From Rhizobiales bacterium 62-17 (GTDB lineage Bacteria; Pseudomonadota; Alphaproteobacteria; Rhizobiales; Beijerinckiaceae), in assembly GCA_001898965.1 (NCBI GenBank), contig MKVW01000009.1, positions 422,727-486,726 on the forward strand: a stretch of DNA of 64,000 nt, in the 5' to 3' direction. A program made the position numbers and the translations under genes. The first letter of the stretch is position 1. Every line of letters starts with the position of its first letter. This document shows positions 47,560 to 58,301 of the stretch, piece by piece. A model generated the notes under the pieces. The model saw only the letters and a list, made by a program, of their open reading frames with translations. It was not told the DNA's origin and did no database searches.

Positions 47560-49689
47560 ATGCGCACCCTGATCATCGACAATTATGACTCCTTCACCCA
47601 CAACCTCGTGCATCTGGTCGCGGTAGTGAACCAGGAGACGCCCCTCGTTTTGCGCCATGACGCCTGCGACTGGGCGAGCTTGCGGACGATGGCTTTCGAC
47701 AATGTCGTCATCTCGCCCGGCCCCGGTCATCCGAGCCGGCCCAATGATTTCGGCATTTGCGCCGACGTGCTCCACCACTGCGAAAAGCCGATCCTCGGCG
47801 TCTGCCTCGGCCATCAGGGCATCGCCACCATGCTGGGTGGGGCGGTGGTCCGCGCGCCACGCCCGGTCCATGGCAAGACAACGCCCGTGCGCCACACAGA
47901 GACCGGCCTGCTGCAAGGCTTGCCATCGCCTTTCCTGGCAGCGCGCTATCATTCGCTCACCGTGCAACGCCCTCTGCCCGATGATCTTATCGAGATCGCC
48001 TGGAGCGACGACGATCTGGTGATGGCGCTGATGCACCGCACGCGCCCGCTCTGGGGCGTGCAATTCCATCCGGAATCGATCATCTGCGAAGGCGGCACGC
48101 AACTGCTGCGCAACTTTCGCGATCTGTCGCAAGCGGCCGCGCCGCGCAGCTTGCATCCTGTCTCGCGCCCCATGCCGCAGCCGGCAAAAGCCAACCGGCG
48201 CTTGCGATTGGCTTGGGCCGAGATCGATAATCCGCCATCACCTGAAGCCGTCTATGCCAACGCCTTCGCGGCAAAGGATTCCTCCTTCTGGCTCGACAGC
48301 AGCGCGGCTCAACAAAACCAGGGACGCTGGTCCTACTTCGGCGCCGCCACCGCGCTCGATCTCCACGAAGCGAGGAGCGAAGATCAAGAAACTGCTGGTA
48401 TTCTTGATCTTCTCGCACATCGGCTTCCAGCCGAGATCGACAATCCGCCACCCTGTCCCTTTGTCGGCGGCTGGGTCGGTTGGTTCGGCTACGAATTGGC
48501 GCGCGAATTCGGCGGCGCCACACGCGGCATCAGCACCATGCCCGATGCGCTCCTGCAACACGTCGATCGCTTCCTGGCTTTCGATCACCAGACCGCCAAG
48601 ATGTACGCAGTCTGCACCGAAAAGCCGGGGCAGGAAGCGCTGGCGCAAACATGGCTGGCCGAGATCGAAACCACCATACGCCAAGAGACGGGGCCGCGAT
48701 CCACGCCATACACACATGATCGCATCATAAGCTTTCGCCTCGACCGTGATCGCGACACCTATCTACGCGACGTCGAGCAATGCCTCGATTGGATTCATGC
48801 CGGCGAGTCCTATCAAATCTGCCTGACCAACACGATCAGGACCGAACTCGATATCGAATCCTTCGGTCTCTATCGCGTATTGAGGCGCATCAACCCCGCA
48901 CCCTTCGCGGCTTATATAAAATGGCCCGGCGGCGCCGTTCTCAGCGCTTCGCCCGAACGCTTTCTGCATGTCGACAAGCACGGGCATGTCGAGGCCAAGC
49001 CGATCAAGGGCACGGTCAAGCGCGATGCCGATCCGATCGCCGATCAAAGGCTCGCAGCGGAGCTTGCCCAGAGCGACAAGGACCGCGCCGAGAACGTCAT
49101 GATCGTCGATCTCTTGCGCAACGATCTGTCGCGCGTCTGCCGACCGGGCACCGTCACCGTGCCAAAACTCTGCGATATCGAATCCTATGCGACGGTGCAT
49201 CAACTGGTCAGCACCGTTCGCGGCGAACTCGAAGCGAACAAGACCATCGTCGATCTCCTGCGCGCCGCTTTCCCGGGCGGATCGATGACCGGCGCGCCGA
49301 AGACGCGCACGCTCGAACTGATCGACCAGCTCGAAGGCCGCGCGCGCGGCGTCTATTCCGGCGCACTCGGCTGGATCGGCTACGATGGCGCCGCCGATCT
49401 CAGCATCGTCATTCGCACCATCGTGCAGGCTGGGCGCAAACTGTCCATCGGTGTCGGCGGCGGTGTCGTCGCGCAATCGACGCCGCAGCGGGAATTCGAC
49501 GAGATGTTGCTGAAAGCCAAGGCCTCGATCCAGGCCATCGTCACGGCAGCCATGGGATCGTTCGACGAAAACGCCTTCGTCATCGAGGGCGCCGAGGAAG
49601 GCGACAGCCTTTGCGCTCCAGATTCATCCCGCAACCTTCGTGTCATCCCGGACATCTGCGTAGCAGATGATCCGGGACCCAGGGGCTAG
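47560..49689 (+). CDS. pabB: Aminodeoxychorismate synthase, fused glutaminase and synthase (PabAB)
   Basis: Makes 4-amino-4-deoxychorismate for folate. The N-terminal half (1-195) is a glutamine amidotransferase with PGPGHP, the catalytic Cys in GVCLGHQ, and His/Glu in FHPES. The C-terminal half (about 240-680) is the chorismate-binding domain with the diagnostic lysine of PIKGT (about 486; anthranilate synthase has Ala there), AENVMIVDLLRNDLSRV, GSMTGAPK and GGGVVAQS. The final 17 residues and stop come from a family-1 repeat (49640-49774), so the true C-terminus was probably nearer residue 690. pabC follows, completing the pathway. Confidence 0.9.
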   Translation: MRTLIIDNYDSFTHNLVHLVAVVNQETPLVLRHDACDWASLRTMAFDNVVISPGPGHPSRPNDFGICADVLHHCEKPILGVCLGHQGIATMLGGAVVRAPRPVHGKTTPVRHTETGLLQGLPSPFLAARYHSLTVQRPLPDDLIEIAWSDDDLVMALMHRTRPLWGVQFHPESIICEGGTQLLRNFRDLSQAAAPRSLHPVSRPMPQPAKANRRLRLAWAEIDNPPSPEAVYANAFAAKDSSFWLDSSAAQQNQGRWSYFGAATALDLHEARSEDQETAGILDLLAHRLPAEIDNPPPCPFVGGWVGWFGYELAREFGGATRGISTMPDALLQHVDRFLAFDHQTAKMYAVCTEKPGQEALAQTWLAEIETTIRQETGPRSTPYTHDRIISFRLDRDRDTYLRDVEQCLDWIHAGESYQICLTNTIRTELDIESFGLYRVLRRINPAPFAAYIKWPGGAVLSASPERFLHVDKHGHVEAKPIKGTVKRDADPIADQRLAAELAQSDKDRAENVMIVDLLRNDLSRVCRPGTVTVPKLCDIESYATVHQLVSTVRGELEANKTIVDLLRAAFPGGSMTGAPKTRTLELIDQLEGRARGVYSGALGWIGYDGAADLSIVIRTIVQAGRKLSIGVGGGVVAQSTPQREFDEMLLKAKASIQAIVTAAMGSFDENAFVIEGAEEGDSLCAPDSSRNLRVIPDICVADDPGPRG

Positions 49690-49774
49690 TGGTACAATGT
49701 TCGATCGCTCGTTTTCAGCGCCCTACCGCACGCCCCTGGATCCCGGATCACGCTGCGCGTGTCCGGGACGACAC
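49640..49774. repeat. Palindromic intergenic element, family 1, copy 4, overlapping pabB
   Basis: 135 bp. Starts GTGTCATCCCGGAC and ends GTCCGGGACGACAC. Left stem ATCTGC-GTA-GCAGAT, right stem ACGC-TGC-GCGT. The left third is translated as the end of PabAB, and its TAG lies in CCAGGGGCTAGTGG. The element ends 26 bases before pabC. Confidence 0.9.
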
Positions 49775-49800
49775 CGAGACCGCAGACAAAGTCGACAACG

Positions 49801-50601
49801 ATGACTTATTACTGGCTCAACGGACATCTGGTTGACGACAGCAAAGCCCGCATCGCGCCGAGCGATCGCGGCTTGCTGCTGGCGGACGGTCTGTTCGAGA
49901 CCTTCCGCGCCCGCGATGGCAAAGTGCTGTGGCTGAGCGCGCATCTTGAGCGGCTGCGTGCCGGCGCACAGCAGCTCGATATTCCAGTTCCCTTTTCCGA
50001 TGATACCATTCACGACGGTCTCAACAGCCTCATTCAAACGGCCGGCCTATCGGACGCCGCTTTGCGTCTCACGCTCACCCGCGGCCCGTCGAACAAACGC
50101 GGTCTTTGGCCGAGCGAAGAGCCCTCGCGCCCCACAATGCTCGCCAGCATCGCGCTTTATGTGGCTGCATCATCGGCCCAACTCATCGTCAGCCAGACGA
50201 CGCGCCGCAACGAACACTCGCCGCTTTCGCGCCTCAAGGTTCTCGCCTATGGCGATGCGCTGATCGCCAAGCGTGAAGCGCTCACGCGCGGCGCCACCGA
50301 TGCGGTGCTGCTCAACACGCAAGGCAATGTCGCCTGCTGCACCGTCGGCAATCTCTTCATCCGCGACGACAACGGCTGGGCAACGCCGCGCCTGGACGAC
50401 GGCGTGTTGAACGGCTTGGCGCGCGCCCGCGTGCTTCACACACTCGCCGCCCGCGAACGCCGCATCGCCGCCGCCGAACTCGGCACGATCCGCGAAGCTT
50501 TGATCACCAACAGCCTCGGCCTCGCCCCCGTCACTCATATCGAAGGCCGGGCGCTGGACGTGACGGAGATTGGCGCGCTCGCGACGCTTTACGCCGATTA
50601 G
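49801..50601 (+). CDS. pabC: Aminodeoxychorismate lyase (class IV aminotransferase)
   Basis: PLP enzyme of the branched-chain aminotransferase fold that turns aminodeoxychorismate into p-aminobenzoate and pyruvate. DRGLLLADGLFETFRARDGK and the lysine in SRLKVLAYGDALIAKREAL are conserved, as is NVACCTVGNLFI. The ATG at 49801 begins the domain (MTYYWLNG); the longer frame starts in the repeat. 266 residues. Directly downstream of pabB, so p-aminobenzoate synthesis is clustered. A D-amino-acid or branched-chain aminotransferase is less likely given the neighbour. Confidence 0.87.
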   Translation: MTYYWLNGHLVDDSKARIAPSDRGLLLADGLFETFRARDGKVLWLSAHLERLRAGAQQLDIPVPFSDDTIHDGLNSLIQTAGLSDAALRLTLTRGPSNKRGLWPSEEPSRPTMLASIALYVAASSAQLIVSQTTRRNEHSPLSRLKVLAYGDALIAKREALTRGATDAVLLNTQGNVACCTVGNLFIRDDNGWATPRLDDGVLNGLARARVLHTLAARERRIAAAELGTIREALITNSLGLAPVTHIEGRALDVTEIGALATLYAD

Positions 50602-51302
50602 GCCTGCCGCGCGCCGAAGATCGCCGTTCCCACCCGCACTTCGGTCGAGCCCAGTTGCACCGCCTGGCCGAAATCGGCGCTCATGCCCATGGAGAGCCGG
50701 CTGAGCCCGTTGCGCTTGGCGATCTCGCCGAGCAGAGCGAAATGCGGCGACGCCTGGTCATCGGCCGGCGGAATGCACATCAGCCCGACCACATCCAGGC
50801 CGTGCACCTGCCGGCAGCGGGCGATGAAGGCATCGGCTTCGGCTGGCAGAAGGCCGGCCTTTTGCGGCTCGGCGCCGGTATTGACCTCGACGAACAGTTT
50901 CGGCCGCTTGCCGAGCTTGGCGCTTTCGGCGGCAATGGCCTCGGCCAGATGCTCCCGGTCGAGGGTTTCGATGACGTCGAACAGTTTCAGGGCGTCGCGC
51001 ACCTTATTGGTCTGCAACGGGCCGATCAGGTGCAAATCCACGTCGGGATAGCGGGCGCGCAGCTCCGGCCACTTGGTTTTGGCCTCCTGCACCCGGTTTT
51101 CGCCGAACAAGCGATGACCGGCCGCCAAAAGCGGCTCGATTCGCTCCACATCTTGGGTTTTGGAGGCGCACAGCAGCGTGACCCCGGCCGGATCGCGCGG
51201 CACATGGCGCGCCGCCCGGTCGATATCCTCCCGCACCTTGCGGAACCGTGCCAGAATATCGGCGGCATCTTTCCCGGAATCATTCTTTTGCGTCAGCGTC
51301 AT
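50598..51302 (-). CDS. PLP homeostasis protein YggS
   Basis: Non-catalytic PLP-binding protein with an alanine-racemase-like TIM barrel that buffers PLP and affects amino-acid pools. LLCASKTQD holds the PLP lysine; GENRVQEAKTKWPEL, HLIGPLQTNK, VEVNTGAEPQKAGL and LSMGMSADFGQAVQLGSTEVRVGTAIFG are signature blocks. 234 residues. It converges with pabC, the two overlapping by four bases. Confidence 0.92.
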   Translation of the reverse strand: MTLTQKNDSGKDAADILARFRKVREDIDRAARHVPRDPAGVTLLCASKTQDVERIEPLLAAGHRLFGENRVQEAKTKWPELRARYPDVDLHLIGPLQTNKVRDALKLFDVIETLDREHLAEAIAAESAKLGKRPKLFVEVNTGAEPQKAGLLPAEADAFIARCRQVHGLDVVGLMCIPPADDQASPHFALLGEIAKRNGLSRLSMGMSADFGQAVQLGSTEVRVGTAIFGARQA

Positions 51303-51379
51303 CGCCGTTCCTTAACCGCGCCACAAGTTGCAAGCCATTGTGTTGGACCGTAAAAGAACGCCACTTTCGGCAGCAAGGA

Positions 51380-51475
51380 CAAATCGCGTTTCTCTTGAAA
51401 CGCGATTTGCCTAGAATCTCTTGTTTTTAACGCGTCTTCTTAGCATTTGATGAGTCCAACAAATGCAGAAACGCT
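51380..51475 (+). repeat. Intergenic repeat, family 3, copy 2
   Basis: 96 bp. Starts with a hairpin CAAATCGCGTTTC-TCTT-GAAACGCGATTTG, continues CTAGAATCTCTTG and ACGCGTCTTCTTAGCATTTGA and ends AAACGCT. Matches the minus-strand reading of 46061-46155. It sits between the divergent yggS and leuS genes. Confidence 0.75.
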
Positions 51476-51511
51476 ATGTAGCGCCCTCCGTCAGCAGATT
51501 GCGATCCTTGA

Positions 51512-54131
<2,620 letters not shown>

Positions 54132-54145
<14 letters not shown>

Positions 54146-54677
54146 CCGACAAGACCTGCGTGCAAGGCGGGTTCGATCTGTGGCGGCGCTGGCTTTGGCC
54201 GGCACGCTGGCTCTGTCGCTCGGCGGTTGCTTCCAGCCAATGTATGGCGGCCTCGCCGGCGAACAGCTCCGGGACGATCTGGCGGCCATCAAGGTGGAAC
54301 CCGTGCCCGATCGCCTCGGCCACTATCTCGGCAACGAATTGATTTTCGCGCTCAACGGCACGGGATCGACGGTGATTCCGAAATATCGCCTGGTCATCAC
54401 CGCGCGCGAACGGGTAAGTTCGCCGCTGGTCGATACCGTCACCGCCCGTGCCACCGCCGGCACGGTTCTGGTCGATGCCGAATACAAACTCTATTCCGTC
54501 ACCGACGATCAGAAGCCGGTTCTCGAAGGCGTCGCCGTGGCGGCGCAGAGCTACGATCGTACCAGCCAGCGTTTCGCCAACCAGCGTGCCGCGCGCGATG
54601 CCGAAATCCGCAACGCCAAAGTGATCGCCGACCAGATTCGCACGCGCCTCGCGGCGGGCCTGGCCCGCAAAGCCTGA
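54132..54677 (+). CDS. lptE: LPS-assembly lipoprotein LptE
   Basis: Outer-membrane lipoprotein that forms the LPS translocon with LptD. Signal II with lipobox LSLGGC near residue 35, then [45 protein letters not shown], a typical LptE opening. 181 residues. The ATG at 54132 overlaps leuS by 14 bases, and holA starts nine bases after its stop. Sequence identity in this family is low, so context supports the call. Confidence 0.87.
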
Positions 54678-54686
54678 TTCGCCGCC

Positions 54687-55724
54687 ATGGTCGCGATTCG
54701 CAGCGGCGAAGCGGATCGCCTTCTCGCTTCGCGGCAAGATCACATCCGCTTCTATCTGTTCTTCGGCACGGACACGGGCCTGATCAGCGAGCGCGCCCGC
54801 AAGGCGTTGCGCCTGTCGGTCGATGACCCCAAGGACCCGTTCCAGGTGGTCGAAATGACCAGCGAGGAATTGGCCGGCGATCCGCAAAAACTGCTCGATG
54901 AAGCCAATACGGTGGGCCTGTTCGGCGGCAAGCGCGCCGTCTTCGTCACCGCCGGCTCGGCCAATCTCATGCCGGCCTTCGAACCGCTGTTCGACGTGCC
55001 GCCTGTTGATTCGACCATCATCGTCGAAGCGGGTGCGCTGCGCGGCGATTCGGCCTTGCGCAAACTTTTCACCCAACATCGCCAGGCCGTCGCCATCGAA
55101 TGCAATCCCGACCGCGAGGAAGATCTCATTCGCCTGATCGACACGGAAGTGGCGCAGGCACAGATGACGATCAATCCCGACGCCAAGGAATTGCTGGTCT
55201 CGCTGCTTGGCGCCGACCGTCTCACCACGCGCAGTGAGATCGACAAGCTGCTGCTCTATGCGCATCAGAAAGGCGTCGTCGATCTCGATGCGGTGCTGCA
55301 AAGCTGCGCCGATGCCTCGGCTTTGGTAATCGACGAAGCGATCGACGGCGCCTTCGCCGGCAATCATGCAGCGGTCAGCGAAACCCTCGAACGGGTCTTC
55401 GCCGCCGGCAACGATCCGGGCGGCTTTCTCATCCAGGCGCTACGACACGCCGTCATCGCCCATCGCGCCCGGCTCGAAATCGACACCGGCGCACCGCCCG
55501 ATCGCGCCGTCGAAACGGCGACGCGCATCATGCCGGTGCCCTTCCCGCGCCGCGCCCCGCTCGCCGTGCATGCGCGACATTGGAGCGCGCCAAAACTCGC
55601 CCGCGCGGTCACCACCCTGGGCGATGCCATCAAACGCTCGCGCCTGGAAGCGCATCTGGCGCCGGAGATCGCCACCCGCGCATTGTGGTCGATCGCACTC
55701 GCGGGACGTAATCCCGGACGGTAA
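54687..55724 (+). CDS. holA: DNA polymerase III subunit delta
   Basis: Clamp-loader subunit that opens the beta ring. It has YLFFGTDTGLISERARKAL at the N-terminus, the FGGKRAVFVTAG block and the C-terminal LLLYAHQKGVVDLDAVL and GFLIQALRHAVIAHRARLE helices. 345 residues. Operon leuS-lptE-holA; a repeat element and the end of parB follow. The Walker site is degenerate, as in all delta subunits. Confidence 0.9.
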   Translation: MVAIRSGEADRLLASRQDHIRFYLFFGTDTGLISERARKALRLSVDDPKDPFQVVEMTSEELAGDPQKLLDEANTVGLFGGKRAVFVTAGSANLMPAFEPLFDVPPVDSTIIVEAGALRGDSALRKLFTQHRQAVAIECNPDREEDLIRLIDTEVAQAQMTINPDAKELLVSLLGADRLTTRSEIDKLLLYAHQKGVVDLDAVLQSCADASALVIDEAIDGAFAGNHAAVSETLERVFAAGNDPGGFLIQALRHAVIAHRARLEIDTGAPPDRAVETATRIMPVPFPRRAPLAVHARHWSAPKLARAVTTLGDAIKRSRLEAHLAPEIATRALWSIALAGRNPGR

Positions 55725-55728
55725 ACCA

Positions 55729-55853
55729 CCGTCATTGCGAGAAGCGCAGCGACGAAGCAATCCAGGGCGTGCGGTACGGCATCAAGAAATGCCAGTGCCA
55801 CAGGCTTATTTCACCTGTGGCACTGGATTGCTTCGCTTTGCTCGCAATGACGG
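55729..55853. repeat. Palindromic intergenic element, family 2
   Basis: 125 bp. Ends CCGTCATTGCGAG (55729-55741) and CTCGCAATGACGG (55841-55853) with inner arms GAAGCAATCCAG and CTGGATTGCTTC, and a central palindrome CCAGTGCCACAGG / CCTGTGGCACTGG. It lies between the convergent holA and parB genes and may fold from either side. Its nested plan is like family 1, but the sequence differs. Confidence 0.85.
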
Positions 55854-55874
55854 CTTGATGTTTATGAGCCCGGA

Positions 55875-56768
55875 TCAGCGCGAACCCGACAGATGCAGGC
55901 CCTGCCGCAACCGCTCGATGATCGCGTCGAGCTGATCGAAGGACGTGTAGCGCAACACCACCTGGCCGTTGTCGGGATTATTGGCGTCGATCGTCACCTT
56001 GAGGCCGGTGGCTTCGCTCAGCTCGCGTTCGATCTGGCGCGTATCGGCGTCCTTTTCAGCCTTCGGCTTGCGCGGCGCGGCGGCGGCCTTTGGCGCCGAT
56101 TGCTCCTGCACCATCTTTTCGAGATCGCGCACGGTGAGGCCCTGCGCCACGGCGCGTTGCGCCACCGCATCGGCATCGGGCAGCGACAGCAGCGCGCGCG
56201 CGTGGCCGGCCGATAGATGCCCTTCCGACACCAACCGTTTTGTAAGCTCGGGCAAATGCATCAGCCGCAATGTATTGGCGACATGGCTGCGGCTCTTGCC
56301 GATGATGTGCGCGACGGCCTGCTGCGTGTAGTCGTAGTCCTGCATCAATTGTTCGTAGCCGGCCGCCTCCTCGATCGGATTGAGGTCGGCGCGTTGCACG
56401 TTTTCGATGATCGCCAGTTCGCGCACCATGCGATCGTCGGCATCGACCACGTGGACCGGCACTTCATGCAGATTGGCGCGCTGCGCCGCGCGCCAGCGCC
56501 GTTCGCCAGCGATGATCTCATAGGCGTTGTCGGCCGATTTGCGCACGACGATCGGCTGAATGATGCCGCGCTGCTTGATCGACCACGACAGTTCTTCGAG
56601 TGCGGCTTCGTCGAACACCTTGCGCGGATTGTGCGCGTTCGGCGTCAGCAGTTCGATCGCCACTTGCCGCGTCGGCACGGCCGGCGCTTTGACTTCCGGA
56701 TCGGGCGCCGCATCTCCCAAGAGCGCCGCCAGACCCCGTCCCAATCGCTGGCGCGATTCCTCTGCCAT
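55875..56768 (-). CDS. parB: Chromosome-partitioning protein ParB
   Basis: CTPase-clamp that loads at parS and organises the origin region. It contains the ParA-contacting N-terminus, the arginine-patch segment IIAGERRWRAAQRANL with GERRWRA, the helix-turn-helix (VAHIIGKSRSHVANTLRLMHLPE) and the C-terminal dimerisation domain (about 230-297). ATG 56768 has GAGG eight bases upstream; a GTG at 56771 is one codon earlier. 297 residues. It is in an operon with parA. Confidence 0.95.
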   Translation of the reverse strand: MAEESRQRLGRGLAALLGDAAPDPEVKAPAVPTRQVAIELLTPNAHNPRKVFDEAALEELSWSIKQRGIIQPIVVRKSADNAYEIIAGERRWRAAQRANLHEVPVHVVDADDRMVRELAIIENVQRADLNPIEEAAGYEQLMQDYDYTQQAVAHIIGKSRSHVANTLRLMHLPELTKRLVSEGHLSAGHARALLSLPDADAVAQRAVAQGLTVRDLEKMVQEQSAPKAAAAPRKPKAEKDADTRQIERELSEATGLKVTIDANNPDNGQVVLRYTSFDQLDAIIERLRQGLHLSGSR

Positions 56769-56787
56769 CACATCAACCTCTTCTTAC

Positions 56788-57603
56788 TCAAGCCGCGCGC
56801 AACCGCCGCTCACGCTGAATCACTTCCGAGGCCAATTTGAGATAGGCCTGACTGCCGGCGCATTTGAGATCGTAAAGCAGCACCGGCTTGCCGTGCGACG
56901 GCGCTTCGGAAATGCGCACGTTGCGCGGAATGATCGTGTCGTAGACCTTGTCGCCCATGAACTTGCGCACGTCGGCGACGACCTGGGTGGCAAGATTGTT
57001 GCGCGGATCGAACATCGTCAGCACGACGCCATGAATGGCGAGTTCCGGATTGAGCGCCCGCTTCACCTGATCGATGGTCGACAGCAATTGCGACAGACCC
57101 TCGAGCGCGAAGAATTCGCATTGCAACGGCACCAGCACGCTGTCGGACGCCACCAGCGCATTGACCGTCAGCAGATTGAGCGACGGCGGACAGTCGAACA
57201 GAACATAAGTGAAGGGATCGTCGGTGCCCTCGGTCGCCATGGCGAAATCGCGGATGGCGTTTTTCATGCGGTGGGCGCGATCCTTGTCGGCGGCGATCTC
57301 CAATTCGACGCCGAGAAGGTCGAGGGTGGACGGTGCGACAAAAAGTCGCGGCACACTGGTGGGACGGGACACTTCGAGAAGCCCCTTCTCGCCCACCATC
57401 ACGTCATAGGTCGAGACCTTGCGCGACTGACGGTCGATGCCCAACCCGGTCGAGGCATTGCCCTGCGGGTCGAGATCGATGATCAGAACTTTCTCGCCGA
57501 TGGCCGCGAGCGCGGTGCCGAGGTTGATGGCGGTCGTGGTCTTGCCGACGCCGCCCTTCTGATTGGCGAGAACGATGACTCTCAGGTTAGCTGGCGTACC
57601 CAT
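56788..57603 (-). CDS. parA: Chromosome-partitioning ATPase ParA
   Basis: Deviant Walker ATPase that moves the ParB-parS complexes. Walker A is NQKGGVGKTTTAINLG with the signature lysine, then DLDPQGNAST and LFDCPPSLNLLTVNALVASD. The C-terminus has RRERRLRA, a basic patch for DNA. 271 residues, normal. It precedes parB by 19 bases and lies downstream of rsmG by 52 bases. Confidence 0.95.
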   Translation of the reverse strand: MGTPANLRVIVLANQKGGVGKTTTAINLGTALAAIGEKVLIIDLDPQGNASTGLGIDRQSRKVSTYDVMVGEKGLLEVSRPTSVPRLFVAPSTLDLLGVELEIAADKDRAHRMKNAIRDFAMATEGTDDPFTYVLFDCPPSLNLLTVNALVASDSVLVPLQCEFFALEGLSQLLSTIDQVKRALNPELAIHGVVLTMFDPRNNLATQVVADVRKFMGDKVYDTIIPRNVRISEAPSHGKPVLLYDLKCAGSQAYLKLASEVIQRERRLRAA

Positions 57604-57655
57604 GATGACGTCTTGCCTCGCCGCAGCTCCGATCGGCCTGTCCGATTGGCTCGCA

Positions 57656-58300
57656 TTACTGATCCAGACCCGCTTTATGCACAGCCACCAGCCGGCCTTG
57701 CGGATCCACTTGGCTCTCGATCAGACTCACCTTCAGACTACTAGATATTGTAGCTTCGGTCAACTCTGACTCTACATCTTGTCCTTTTAGGAACAGGCAC
57801 TTAGCGCCATCCTCGATAAAGGGCGCCGCCAGATCGAGCAATTTCCACAGGGGCGCCAGGGCCCGAGCCGTTACCATATCAACCCGGCCGACGGCTGCGT
57901 AGCAGTCTTCAATGCGAAGGTTGTGGACGACGGCCGGCGCCTGCGTTTCCCGCGCCACGTCGCGCAGAAAAGCGCATTTGCGGTGGTCGCTCTCGACCAG
58001 GTGCACCCGCGCATCGGTGCCGGCGAGGCAGATGGCGATGACCATTCCCGGAAATCCGCCGCCGGATCCGAGATCGACCCAAGTTTTCGGATAGCCGTCC
58101 GCCGTCCGCGCATGGGCCAGAATCTGCTGGGAATCAGCGAAATGCCGGGTCCAGATCTGATCCAGCGTCGAAGGCGCAATCAAATTCTTGACCCGCTGCC
58201 ATTTTCGCAGCCGATCCTCATAAAGCTCTAGCTTGGCCGATGTTTCACGTGAAACATTCAGCCACTGGGCCGCCCGTTCTCGATCCGTCGCTTGTACCAC
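57656..58300 (-). CDS. rsmG: 16S rRNA (guanine-N7) methyltransferase RsmG
   Basis: Methylates G527 of 16S rRNA using SAM. WVDLGSGGGFPGMVIAI is the SAM motif; the N-terminal helical part contains NVSRETSAKLELYEDRLRKWQRVKNLIA. The codons for NVSRET (about residues 15-20) are made by the parS site at 58241-58256. The GTG at 58300 starts one base after the mnmG stop with AGGCGA upstream; the longer frame would run into mnmG. 214 residues. Operon rho/mnmE/mnmG/rsmG/parA/parB. Confidence 0.93.
   Translation of the reverse strand: MVQATDRERAAQWLNVSRETSAKLELYEDRLRKWQRVKNLIAPSTLDQIWTRHFADSQQILAHARTADGYPKTWVDLGSGGGFPGMVIAICLAGTDARVHLVESDHRKCAFLRDVARETQAPAVVHNLRIEDCYAAVGRVDMVTARALAPLWKLLDLAAPFIEDGAKCLFLKGQDVESELTEATISSSLKVSLIESQVDPQGRLVAVHKAGLDQ
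58241..58256. promoter_or_regulatory. parS centromere site 1 (inside rsmG)
   Basis: Perfect 16-bp palindrome TGTTTCACGTGAAACA, the parS consensus. It lies in the beginning of rsmG, where it also encodes the NVSRET stretch. Confidence 0.95.
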
Positions 58301-58301
58301 G

